64,000 nucleotides of DNA from Lentzea pudingi (GTDB taxonomy: Bacteria; Actinomycetota; Actinomycetes; Mycobacteriales; Pseudonocardiaceae): NCBI RefSeq assembly GCF_014646255.1, contig NZ_BMNC01000004.1, positions 326,480 to 390,479 on the forward strand, given 5' to 3'. Shown here piece after piece: positions 8,322 through 16,331 of this stretch. Position 1 is the stretch's first letter; each line of letters begins with the position of its first letter. A model generated the notes under the pieces. That model worked only from the letters and a program-made list of their open reading frames with translations. It had not been told where the DNA came from and did no database searches. The translations under genes and the position numbers were made by a program.

Positions 8322-9667
8322 GTGCCGCCCGCCAGGGCCAGTGCTGCAACAGCTACCGGGACGCGATGTTCCATCTCGGCGCGGACGAACTCATCACCAC
8401 CGGGCTGTTCCCCGGCGCCTGCTGCAGATCGGCAGTCGCTCGCTGCTGGCCGCCCTTCCAGCACACGCTCCAGCCAGTCCTGGACGGGCGGGACGCCGAT
8501 GATCAGCCCGATGGCGTGCTCGGCCGGGTTCAGCGTCCGCCAGCTCACGTTCGCGCCCGCCGCGCAGTAGGTGTCGTAGAGCGCCTTGGCCTGCCCGAGC
8601 GGCACCACCTCGTCGGCTCCGGCGTGCGTGAGCAGCACGGGCACATCCGGAGACGTGCCGCCGAGGCTGTTCTCCATCAGCCGCGCCCGCCAGAGCGGGT
8701 TGTTCAGCGGGTTGGCGGTGGTGTACTCCGACAGGCGGTGGAACGCCGCGGCCAGGAACGCCGGACCCGGCGGCAACAGGCACTCGTACCGGATGCTGTT
8801 GACCATCGCGCGCCCTTGGGCGTTCAGGTACCGGTTCAGGTCCAGCTCCGAGTAGGCGGTGTCGAACCCGACGGACGCCATCAGCAGCATCCCGGTGAAC
8901 GGACCGCCGTCGGCCCCCGCGGCGATGCCGGCCATGTCCGCCGGGACACCGCCGGCCGCGACCCCGCGCACGTCGAGTTCTGGGGCGTAGTCGTCCTTGA
9001 GCTGGGCCGCCCACGCGGCGGAGGCGCCGCCTTGGGAGTAGCCCTGGATGCCCACCGGCCCGGCGGCCGGGAGCTTCGCGGGCGCCAGGCGCTGGGCCGC
9101 GCGCACCGAGTCGAGCACCGCGTGCGCGGCGGAGTGGCCCACCAGGTAGGTGTGGTCGCCCGGCGTACCGAGGCCCTCGTAGTCGGTCACCGCGACCGCC
9201 CAGCCGCGCTGGAGCGCCGCGGCCACCGCGAAGCCCTCGTAGTCGGTGCCGATCGTCAAGCCGCGGCTGGGCGCGCACTGGTCACCCATGCCGTGGGTGC
9301 CGATCGCGTAGGCGACGATCGGCCGGGGCCCGGCGTACCTCGCCAGCGGCACCAGGATCGTGCCGGAGACGGAGATGCGCTCGCCGGTCGCCGACGTGCT
9401 CAGGTAGAGCACCTGCCACGCCTTGGCGCTGGAGGGCACCAGCGGCAACGGGTGGAACGCGACCGGCCTTGACCTGATCACGTCGCCGGGCTTGCCCGCC
9501 GGCAGCGGGGACGGTGGGGTGAAGAACGAATCGGCCGGCGCCGGGGCGGACGTGGCCGGGGCGTCCGGCTCGGCTCGCGCCGTGCCGGTGTGGGCCGTGA
9601 GGAGCAGACCCGTGATCAGGGCCAGTGCCGCGAGGCATCGCGGACGGCCGGGCAGGGGGATCGACAT
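8051..9667 (-). CDS. Secretory lipase (LIP-type alpha/beta hydrolase) with abnormal C-terminal run-on
   Basis: Start ATG at 9667, overlapping the TetR stop as TGATG (an in-frame GTG lies one codon upstream). Signal peptide about residues 1-33. The alpha/beta hydrolase core contains the nucleophile elbow GIQGYSQGGASAAW and PVLLTHAGADEVVP (Asp region) followed by NPAEHAIG (His region), as in the fungal-type secretory lipases found in actinomycetes. The family-like part ends at a Cys codon at about 8432 (412 aa). The open frame then runs 127 codons antisense through the gene remnant at 7857-8321, giving 538 aa. The codon after that Cys is CGA, one transition from TGA, so the native stop may have been lost. 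Confidence 0.8.
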   Translation of the reverse strand: MSIPLPGRPRCLAALALITGLLLTAHTGTARAEPDAPATSAPAPADSFFTPPSPLPAGKPGDVIRSRPVAFHPLPLVPSSAKAWQVLYLSTSATGERISVSGTILVPLARYAGPRPIVAYAIGTHGMGDQCAPSRGLTIGTDYEGFAVAAALQRGWAVAVTDYEGLGTPGDHTYLVGHSAAHAVLDSVRAAQRLAPAKLPAAGPVGIQGYSQGGASAAWAAQLKDDYAPELDVRGVAAGGVPADMAGIAAGADGGPFTGMLLMASVGFDTAYSELDLNRYLNAQGRAMVNSIRYECLLPPGPAFLAAAFHRLSEYTTANPLNNPLWRARLMENSLGGTSPDVPVLLTHAGADEVVPLGQAKALYDTYCAAGANVSWRTLNPAEHAIGLIIGVPPVQDWLERVLEGRPAASDCRSAAGAGEQPGGDEFVRAEMEHRVPVAVAALALAGGTYPAGLHSGPSTIWPLPSVTRTTLLATGAASGWPGLPHISPRSIFTANVPSCSRAGVMLPSCHTTDTATTSSVVIPNWMLVPSRKFQAST

Positions 9668-10320
9668 CACTCACTCCGATGGTCGGGTGGTGCTGTGAGC
9701 AGGGCCTTGATCACGACAGTGCTGATGTGGTCGACGAGGGCGTCATGGCGCAGGTCGATGTCACCCGCGCGCCACGCGGCAATGAGGTCGAGCGCGCCGC
9801 CGGAGAGCATGAGCATCGTGGCGCGCAGCTCCTCGACCGGCGCTGATTTCGGGCCGAGCGCGCGGGCGACCTCGTTGGCGGTGAACTCGGCGGCGGCCAC
9901 GAGAAGCCGTCCACGCCACCGCGTCGCCGGGCCGACGACGTCGGTCTCGCCCAGCAGGAGCTGGCCGAGCGGCTCGTCGCCGGCCACGAAGTCGACCAGC
10001 GCCGCGACGGCAGCCTTCACGTGCGCAAGCGGGAGCGACTTGGCGGGCAACCCGGTGCGGGCGGCGAGCATGGCGGCGGCCAATCGGTGCCGCGCGACGT
10101 CGAACAGCTCGGCGAGCAGCGCGTCCCGGTCCAGGAAGCTCTCGTAGAAGTAGCGCTGGTGCAGCCCGGACCGCTCGCAGACCGCGCGCAGCGTGACCGC
10201 GGCCGGGCCGCCTGTGGAGAGCAGCCCGATCGCTGCCTCGACCAGCTTGGTATGGCGGCGCCGACGGCGTTCCTCCCCACTCACCCCGCCGTAGCGGCGA
10301 GCGGGCTCGTCAGTGCTCAC
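9667..10320 (-). CDS. TetR-family transcriptional regulator
   Basis: 217 aa from the GTG at 10320 (VSTDEPARRYGG); a longer frame exists upstream but crosses the operator. The N-terminal helix-turn-helix reads LVEAAIGLLSTGGPAAVTLR then CERSGLHQRYFYESFLDRDAL, typical of TetR proteins. The C-terminal helical domain would bind a ligand. The stop overlaps the lipase start (TGATG), so regulator and lipase are co-translated, and the regulator likely controls the lipase together with itself through the palindrome at 10362. The ligand is unknown. Confidence 0.9.
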   Translation of the reverse strand: MSTDEPARRYGGVSGEERRRRRHTKLVEAAIGLLSTGGPAAVTLRAVCERSGLHQRYFYESFLDRDALLAELFDVARHRLAAAMLAARTGLPAKSLPLAHVKAAVAALVDFVAGDEPLGQLLLGETDVVGPATRWRGRLLVAAAEFTANEVARALGPKSAPVEELRATMLMLSGGALDLIAAWRAGDIDLRHDALVDHISTVVIKALLTAPPDHRSE

Positions 10321-10361
10321 CGCGCCACCGGATCTCTGGAAGTTGTGGCACGGGACACATC

Positions 10362-10379
10362 TGGATACGCATGTATCCA
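10362..10379. promoter_or_regulatory. Operator of the TetR-lipase operon
   Basis: TGGATAC (10362-10368) and GTATCCA (10373-10379) are perfect inverted arms around GCAT, 42 bp upstream of the TetR start. Size and position are those of a TetR autoregulatory operator; the AT-rich core may overlap the promoter. Confidence 0.7.
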
Positions 10380-10505
10380 AAATGGGCGCACAGGACTGCG
10401 GTGTCAACGGTTCGAGCTCTTCTTGCCCCCGGCTGTCTCTACATTCGGCCATCCGGTGCGCCCGAGACGAGCTTGGAACACAGGCCCCAGCTGGTCTGAC
10501 GACAA

Positions 10506-10539
10506 CGAGCGCCCGGCGGTTTCTGCTGCCGGGCGCTCG
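10506..10539. terminator. Hairpin terminator
   Basis: Perfect 12-bp GC-rich arms (10506-10517 and 10528-10539) around a 10-nt loop, 142 bp downstream of the minus-strand gene ending at 10681. No U-tract is evident. It separates that gene from the TetR-lipase operon. Confidence 0.6.
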
Positions 10540-10680
10540 CCGCGTTGATCACCTTCGAGGGCCGGTGGTCTGAGCCCTGGAGACAGTCAAGGGTGTAGGA
10601 GCTGGAGACCTGATGGTCGACACCGCCGGGGAGGGCCGTCATCCATCTCCACGATGCTGACGTGAGGTGGAGTCAGCGAA

Positions 10681-11541
10681 TCAGACTCCCAGCCTGCCGC
10701 GCGTGCGCGCGAGTGCGTTCCTGGAGCTTTGAGCAGCCGCAGCAGCCTGGAAAGCCGCCCAGCTGCCAATGGCCTGGCGCATCACGGTGATCGTGGCGTT
10801 CTCGACAACCCAGGTTTCCGCACGCCGGATGCCCGGACCGAGCTGTCCGGCCGAGGCTCCCGAGACGACACACGCAGTGAGCACATCGCTGATCGCCAGG
10901 TCGGTCTTCGGCTTGTCCGGCGTGATCCTCTGCGTCACGTAGGTGCCCGCCACACCACCAAGACATCCGCCCACGATCGCCGCGACGACAGAATCCGTAC
11001 CCCCGGTGACCGCCGCGACGGCAGCCGTCGCGAAGGTGGCGACCACGAGTGCGACGGCGAGGCCGGCGAGCGTGGCGAGTACCTGCTGCGCCCACCGCGG
11101 GACCGAAGCCAGGTTGCGGCCCTTGTGCGGCTCCACCTTCTGGGCGATGCAGTTCTGGGCCGCGACCCCTCGAAGGTCGCTGTACGCCGTCACAGTGACC
11201 GTGTCGTTCGATTGCGACACGTGCGTCTGCATGCGCACGTTGCCGACTTCCGTGCCGTTCTGCCGGCCGTACGCCTTGGCCAGGTTCTCGGCTTCGCGGA
11301 CGCTGCTCGCGTTGACGCGGTAGGTGTGGCCGACCCGGCATCCCTTCCCGTTGACAGCGAGCACGAACTCGTCCTGCTTCACGGCCACCGAGTGCGGTGG
11401 CGCCGCCTGAGCGGTGCCCTGAACCAGTCCGGCGAACACTGCCGACGTGGCGACGAGCACGACGGCGGAACGGCGAGCGGCGACCATGGCCGGACGTAGC
11501 CGATCACGATGCGGCGAAGCGGGAGTGTCGATGACGTGCAC
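10681..11541 (-). CDS. Membrane-anchored protein of unknown function with glycine-rich segments
   Basis: 286 aa from GTG at 11541, with a good AGGAGG 8-9 nt upstream. An N-terminal hydrophobic segment (SAVVLVATSAVFAGLVQGTA) looks like a signal peptide placed after about 20 leading residues. A short soluble domain with two Cys (VNGKGCRVGHTYRV; AAQNCIAQKV) precedes a strong membrane segment (LATLAGLAVALVVATFATAA) and a glycine-zipper-like stretch (IVGGCLGGVAGTYVTQ). The C-terminus is Ala-rich and basic. No family is recognised. It stands alone, with a terminator behind it. Confidence 0.65.
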   Translation of the reverse strand: MHVIDTPASPHRDRLRPAMVAARRSAVVLVATSAVFAGLVQGTAQAAPPHSVAVKQDEFVLAVNGKGCRVGHTYRVNASSVREAENLAKAYGRQNGTEVGNVRMQTHVSQSNDTVTVTAYSDLRGVAAQNCIAQKVEPHKGRNLASVPRWAQQVLATLAGLAVALVVATFATAAVAAVTGGTDSVVAAIVGGCLGGVAGTYVTQRITPDKPKTDLAISDVLTACVVSGASAGQLGPGIRRAETWVVENATITVMRQAIGSWAAFQAAAAAQSSRNALARTRGRLGV

Positions 11542-12191
11542 GACTGATCCTCCTGAGACAGGGCTGCGCGCCAGCCGGCGCGCCTGCATTGGATGGAGTG
11601 CGAACCTGCGGGCCTCGGCTTCGATCGGGAGCGACGAAGCGGGTGAGGGCCCCAGCCATTCGGGTTCGAGCAGTGGATGAACGGCTGGAAGTTGTGACGG
11701 GGAGAACGCTATGCAGCTCGACCTTCGTCCACATCGGCCACTTCGCCCGGTTCTGCGATCTGGTCGAGCGGGAGACCACGCGGCACGCGTCCACCACATC
11801 AGCCAGCTGGCTGATTTCTCGCTGCCGGCCCTCGCCGGGACGACTGGATCGGCGCTCCGATCAGTGCTGACGTGCGCGCTCTGTTCGACCTCGGGCTTCG
11901 GCTTCGGCTGGCCGTCGCGCGGGCGATCGCGCCGACCGTCGAACCGAGCGGAGGCTCACCCGCCCAGACGACGATCCTGTCTCCGGCGTCGTATCGCCGC
12001 ACTCCGTCGAATTCGAAGTCGATCGACGTCGAATCGCCGTCCGGACTGTTCTGCCGAGTGCGGACGCGGCATCGTGAGCAGCCGACAGGGACGCGGACCC
12101 GGCGAAAACACGCCGGCTACCACTCCTCAAGGCCTCCGGGTAGGCGGTGAGACGCGGACAGGTGAGCCGACTTCGTTGTGCGGCGGGCGGA
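11542..12191. other. Intergenic region, mostly without recognisable genes
   Basis: 650 bp between two minus-strand genes. Several overlapping open frames exist on both strands but have Arg/Ser-rich translations typical of shadow frames. The one exception is the start-less minus-strand stretch at 11799-12110, listed separately. The promoter of the gene at 10681-11541 should lie near 11545-11620; no clear box was found. Confidence 0.4.
11799..12110 (-). pseudogene. Start-less coding-like remnant
   Basis: The minus-strand frame reads SPDGDSTSIDFEFDGVRRYD, then AGDRIVVWAGEPPLGSTVG, which is protein-like. An in-frame TAG lies just upstream near 12118 and no ATG or GTG precedes the coding-like part, so it cannot be made as it stands. 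It then fades into Ser/Arg-rich sequence. Family unknown. Confidence 0.3.
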
Positions 12192-13463
12192 TCACGCGCT
12201 GGGTGGGGTGATCATCGCTGGTTCGTCGGCCGAGAGGTTCTCGGGCAGTCGCTGTGTCGCGTGCAAGGGCACGAGTTCGGACTGCAGCACCATGGCGGCG
12301 GCGCCGATCGCGGGGGCTGTTGCCGCTGTGTGGGAGAGCCGCACGTCGACGGTGTGCACACCGCGCGCGAAGAAGCTTCGGTCCAGATCCTCGCGAACGA
12401 TCGGCAGGTACACCGATCCGGCGACGGCGAAGCTCGGTCCGGTGAGGACGATGAACTCCGCGTCCATGACGTTGGCCAGCGTGCGGGCGGCCACCGCCAC
12501 GTACCGCGCGGAGCGTTCGAGGATCGCGGTGGCCTGCGGCTCGCCCTGCCGCGCTGCCCGGCTCACCGCCGCGAAGTCCGCGGCCAGCGAGTGGTGGGAT
12601 CGGCTCGTACCGACGAGGCGGGCGAGTGCCGGGTCCGCGCGCGCCGCGGCGACGACGGCGCCGGGGCCTGCCAGTGCCTCGATGCATCCGCGCGCTCCGC
12701 ACCAGCATTCAGGACCCATGATGTCGACGCAGACGTGCCCGATCTCGCCGGCGTTGCCGCTCGTGCCGCGGTAGGTGATGCCGCCGATCACGATGCCCGC
12801 GCCGATGCCGGTGCCCATGTAGAGCGCGGCGGAGGTGGAGGCGCTGCCCATGCCGCCCGACCAGTGCTCACCGAGCGCTGCCGCGGTGGCGTCGTTGTCC
12901 AGCACCACGGGCAGGCCGGTCGCCGTCGAAAGTTCGAGGTCGACGGGATAGTCCTCCCACTGGCGCATCGCGGGCGGGGTGAGGGTCATGCCGGTGCTCG
13001 CGCCGAGTGGACCGGGGGACACCAGTCCGAGCCCCAGCACCTGACCCGGCTCGACGCCGACCCTGGCGACGAGTGCGGCGACCTCGTCGGCCATGCGCCT
13101 GACGATCACGGACGGTTCCCGGACTCCGGCTCCCGGCCTGGAGATGCGCGCGACCACGGCGCCACCGAGATTCGTCAGCACGTAGGTGATGCGTCCGTGG
13201 TCGAGGTGCACGCCGACCGCGTAGCGCGAGTCGTGGTTGAGCTGGAGGAGCACCCTGCGTTTGCCACCGGTGGACTCGGCATGGCCCGTTTCCACCACGA
13301 GGCCCTCGTCGAGCAGTTTGCGGACCGCGATGGAGATCGTCGCACCGGTCAGGCCGGTCGCGTTGATCAGTCCGACCCGGCTGATCGTGCCCGCCGCTCG
13401 GATGACGTCCAGCACCGCGGCCTTGCTGCTCGCATGCGGGGTGGTGCGTGCCGGGGCGTTCAC
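12192..13463 (-). CDS. ROK-family transcriptional repressor of the galactomannan locus
   Basis: 423 aa from the GTG at 13463, with GGAGG 5 nt upstream (a second in-frame GTG at 13467-13469 overlaps that ribosome-binding site). The N-terminal winged helix-turn-helix covers about 15-75 (VGLINATGLTGATISIAVRK). The ROK sugar-kinase-like domain has the glycine-rich ATP-type loop, GEIGHV, and the zinc motif CWCGARGCIE. ROK repressors of the NagC/XylR/Mlc type release DNA on binding a sugar or sugar phosphate. It is divergent from the ABC importer starting at 13640, which it most likely controls, with galactose, mannose or a manno-oligosaccharide as inferred effector. Confidence 0.9.
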   Translation of the reverse strand: MNAPARTTPHASSKAAVLDVIRAAGTISRVGLINATGLTGATISIAVRKLLDEGLVVETGHAESTGGKRRVLLQLNHDSRYAVGVHLDHGRITYVLTNLGGAVVARISRPGAGVREPSVIVRRMADEVAALVARVGVEPGQVLGLGLVSPGPLGASTGMTLTPPAMRQWEDYPVDLELSTATGLPVVLDNDATAAALGEHWSGGMGSASTSAALYMGTGIGAGIVIGGITYRGTSGNAGEIGHVCVDIMGPECWCGARGCIEALAGPGAVVAAARADPALARLVGTSRSHHSLAADFAAVSRAARQGEPQATAILERSARYVAVAARTLANVMDAEFIVLTGPSFAVAGSVYLPIVREDLDRSFFARGVHTVDVRLSHTAATAPAIGAAAMVLQSELVPLHATQRLPENLSADEPAMITPPSA

Positions 13464-13486
13464 GGTCACCTCCGCGTAGTCACTTC

Positions 13487-13554
13487 ACCTGCTGATCAAA
13501 GGCTAGCAACCAGCGCTGCTGGCGCCACGCGTTAGCACCAGTGAACCAGCAGGT
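13487..13554. promoter_or_regulatory. Candidate ROK binding sites between repressor and importer
   Basis: Arms ACCTGCTG (13487-13494) and CAGCAGGT (13547-13554) are perfect reverse complements 52 bp apart; CCAGC-GCT-GCTGG lies between them at about 13511-13523. The right arm touches the -35 of the importer promoter. NagC-like proteins bind paired distant sites, so looping is possible. Confidence 0.45.
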
Positions 13555-13555
13555 A

Positions 13556-13584
13556 TTGACTTTGTTTCTTCATCTACTTAAGAA
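13556..13584 (+). promoter_or_regulatory. Promoter of the ABC importer operon
   Basis: TTGACT (13556-13561), 17-nt spacer, TAAGAA (13579-13584) in an AT-rich window that stands out from the GC-rich surroundings. CACC-TGAT-GGTG follows at about 13589-13600, a small operator-like repeat just downstream of the -10. Confidence 0.55.
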
Positions 13585-13639
13585 TCTCACCTGATGGTGT
13601 GATCCAGCCCACTACGCTCCCTCGGTGAGAGGACCCTCG

Positions 13640-15322
13640 ATGTCCCCGAAGTCACAGCGGGTGCGCGTCGTCGCAGCCGGCTTGGCGTTGCTCGGCCTGG
13701 TGGCGACCGGATGCGGCTCGTCGACCGGCACCAGCTCGGCGGACGCCGAGACGCTGATCGTGTTCACCGGGCAGTCCGGTGACTACCAGGGCAACTTCAA
13801 CCCGTACTCGCCGACCGTCAACGAGGGTCCCGGCACCATCTTCGAACCGCTGTTCTTCTTCAACGCCGTCAAGCGCGACGCGAAGCCGAAACCGCGGCTG
13901 GGCAAGGAGTTCTCCTGGAACGCCGACGGCACGGAGCTGTCGGTGACGTTGCGGGACGACGTGAAGTGGTCGGACGGTCAGAAGTTCTCCGCGAAGGACG
14001 TCGTGTTCACGCTCGACATGGTGCGCAAGAACAACACCATGAACTCGACCGGCTACCGCGGTACGGCGACAGCCGTCGACGACACGCACGTCGTCGTCAA
14101 GTTCGACGAGCCCGCGTTCATGGAGGGCCCGCAGGTGCTCGGCAGGCTCTGGATGGTTCCCGAGCACCTGTGGAAGGACCTCGCCACGCCGGCGACCGAC
14201 CCGATCAAGACGCCGGTGGGCACGGGACCGTTCCAGCTCGACGAGTCCAAGGCGCAGGCCATCACGCTCAAGTCGAACCCCGGCTACTACGGCGGCGAGC
14301 CCGCCGTGAAGAAGGTCCGCTACCTCTCGCTGTCCGGCAACCAGGCCGGTGCCGACGCGCTCAAGGCCGGCAAGATCGACTGGCAGACCGGGCCGGTGCC
14401 GGACATGAAGAACGTCGAGAAGAACTACCCCGGCTACAAGGCCATCACCATCCCGCAGAACCAGACGGCGCTGTTCACCTGCTCCAACGCCGAGCTCGGC
14501 TGCGCCGGCCCGCAGACCGATCCCGCCGTCCGCAGGGCGATCTACCACGGCCTCAACCGCGAGCAGCTCAACGCGCTCGCGTTCCAGGACACCTCGAGCG
14601 AAATCTCGCCGGGATTCGCCCTGCTGGAACGGGACCAGCCCTACATCTCCGCGAAGTTGAGGGACAAGTCCGCGCCGATGGGCGCCGACGTGGCGAAAGC
14701 GACCCAGCAGCTCGAGAGCGCGGGCTACGCCAAGGGGCCCGACGGCATCTACGCCAAGGACGGCAAGCCGCTGTCGCTGACCTTGAAGGTCGTGTCCGGC
14801 TGGACCGACTACATCACCGCGGTCAACACCATCGGCCAGCAGCTGCAGCAGGTGGGCATCAAGGTGACACCGCAGCAGCTCTCCTGGAACGAGTGGTCGG
14901 AGCAGCGCAACCAGGGCAACTACGAGCTGTTGATCGACGCGGTCGACCAGGGGCCTGCGGCGGACCCGTTCTACACCTTCAGCTACTTCTTCGACAGCAG
15001 CAACACGGCGCGGGTCGGTGAGACGGCGAACCCGAACTTCGGCCGGATGAAGGACGCCCAGGTCGACGCCGCGCTGGCCGCCCTCAAGCGCATCAACCCC
15101 GAGGACACCGCTACCCGGCAGCCCCACTTCGACGTCATCCAGACCCGGATCGAAGAGGTCATGCCGTACATCCCGGTGCTCACCGGTGGCACCACCAGCG
15201 AGTACAACGCGAAGAAGTTCACGGGCTGGCCGACCCAGGACGACCTCTACGCGTTCCCGGCGATCTGGTCGCGGCCCGCGCACTCCGAGATCTTCATGAA
15301 GCTCAAGCCAGCGGGCAAGTGA
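13640..15322 (+). CDS. Substrate-binding lipoprotein of a Dpp/Opp-type ABC importer (SBP family 5)
   Basis: 560 aa from the ATG at 13640, preceded by GAGAGGA; an in-frame GTG at 13625 is less well placed. The signal peptide ends in a lipobox LVATGC, giving Cys25 as lipidated residue. The mature protein has the SBP_bac_5 layout (DGTELSVTLRDDVKWSDGQK; TPVGTGPFQLDE; DPAVRRAIYHGL). This class imports peptides but also oligosaccharides. In this operon, flanked by a ROK repressor, alpha-galactosidase, mannanase and beta-mannosidase, manno- or galactomanno-oligosaccharides are the likely cargo. This is inference from context. Confidence 0.9.
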   Translation: MSPKSQRVRVVAAGLALLGLVATGCGSSTGTSSADAETLIVFTGQSGDYQGNFNPYSPTVNEGPGTIFEPLFFFNAVKRDAKPKPRLGKEFSWNADGTELSVTLRDDVKWSDGQKFSAKDVVFTLDMVRKNNTMNSTGYRGTATAVDDTHVVVKFDEPAFMEGPQVLGRLWMVPEHLWKDLATPATDPIKTPVGTGPFQLDESKAQAITLKSNPGYYGGEPAVKKVRYLSLSGNQAGADALKAGKIDWQTGPVPDMKNVEKNYPGYKAITIPQNQTALFTCSNAELGCAGPQTDPAVRRAIYHGLNREQLNALAFQDTSSEISPGFALLERDQPYISAKLRDKSAPMGADVAKATQQLESAGYAKGPDGIYAKDGKPLSLTLKVVSGWTDYITAVNTIGQQLQQVGIKVTPQQLSWNEWSEQRNQGNYELLIDAVDQGPAADPFYTFSYFFDSSNTARVGETANPNFGRMKDAQVDAALAALKRINPEDTATRQPHFDVIQTRIEEVMPYIPVLTGGTTSEYNAKKFTGWPTQDDLYAFPAIWSRPAHSEIFMKLKPAGK

Positions 15323-15329
15323 CGAACCG

Positions 15330-16319
15330 ATGGCGTACTACGGCAGGAAGTTGTTGTTCTACTTGGCCGCACTCTGGGCGGCGGTGACGCTGAACTTCAT
15401 CATCCCCAGGCTCATGCCGGGCAACCCGGTGGACATCCTGCTGGCGAAGCTGCAGCAGCGCGGTGGCTCGGTCGACCCGTCCGTGCGGCGCTCGTACGAG
15501 CTGCTGCTCGGCACCGGCGGCGGCGGGTCCGCGGTGAGCGAGTACTTCGCTTATCTGGGCAACCTGGCCCGTGGTGATCTCGGCATCTCGGTGAGCGTGT
15601 TCCCGTCGCCGGTGTCCGAGGTCATCATGGCCTCGCTGTGGTGGACCGTCGTGCTGGTCGGCATCGCGACGCTGCTGTCGTTCCTGCTGGGGGTGGCGCT
15701 CGGCGCCCTGGTCGGCTGGCGGCGCGGCACCTGGCTCGACAACCTGGTGCCGTCGACCACCGTGCTCGCGGCGGTGCCGTACTTCTGGCTCGCCCTGCTC
15801 CTGGTGGCGCTGCTGTCGTCGGCACTGGGCTGGTTCCCGTTGCTCGGCGGGTACGACGTGGTGCTCTCGCCCGGCTGGAACGCCGAGTTCCTCTCGTCCG
15901 CGATCTACCACGGCACGTTGCCCGCGCTGACCATCGTCCTCTCGTCGATCGGCGGCTGGCTGCTGGGCATGCGCAACATGATGGTGTCGGCCATGTCCGA
16001 GGACTACGTGCTGACCGCGCGGGCGAAGGGGTTGCGCGGTAGCCGGGTCATGATCCGCTACGCGGCGCGCAACGCCGTCCTCCCGTCGGTGGCCGGCTTC
16101 GCGATCTCGCTGGGTTTCGTGGTCGCCGGCTCGATCGTCACCGAACAGGTCTTCTCCTATCCCGGCATCGGGTCGCGACTGCTGCAGGCGGTGCAGAACA
16201 ACGACTACGCGTTGATGCAGGGCATCTTCCTGGTGATCACCATCGCGGTGCTCGGCGCCAACCTGGTGGTCGACGTCATGTACGCCCTGATCGACCCCCG
16301 AACCCGCGTGAGCGGCTGA
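15330..16319 (+). CDS. ABC importer permease, DppB-type
   Basis: 329 aa, starting 8 bp after the binding-protein stop. Six membrane spans are visible, beginning LLFYLAALWAAVTLNFIIP. The conserved permease (EAA-like) loop reads YVLTARAKGLRGSRVMIRYA, which contacts the ATPase. A long extracytoplasmic segment lies after span 1, as in DppB proteins. It pairs with the permease half of the next gene to form the channel for the oligosaccharide. Confidence 0.92.
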   Translation: MAYYGRKLLFYLAALWAAVTLNFIIPRLMPGNPVDILLAKLQQRGGSVDPSVRRSYELLLGTGGGGSAVSEYFAYLGNLARGDLGISVSVFPSPVSEVIMASLWWTVVLVGIATLLSFLLGVALGALVGWRRGTWLDNLVPSTTVLAAVPYFWLALLLVALLSSALGWFPLLGGYDVVLSPGWNAEFLSSAIYHGTLPALTIVLSSIGGWLLGMRNMMVSAMSEDYVLTARAKGLRGSRVMIRYAARNAVLPSVAGFAISLGFVVAGSIVTEQVFSYPGIGSRLLQAVQNNDYALMQGIFLVITIAVLGANLVVDVMYALIDPRTRVSG

Positions 16320-16331
16320 GAGGAGCTGGCC

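Noticed and set aside
11711..12211. 166-residue plus-strand frame in the 11.5-12.2 kb gap
   Set aside because: Ser/Arg/Pro-rich shadow-type translation, no start signal.
13652..15283. 543-residue antisense frame opposite the first binding protein
   Set aside because: Shadow frame; Val/Leu/Gly/Arg composition without domain, while the sense frame has lipobox and SBP motifs.
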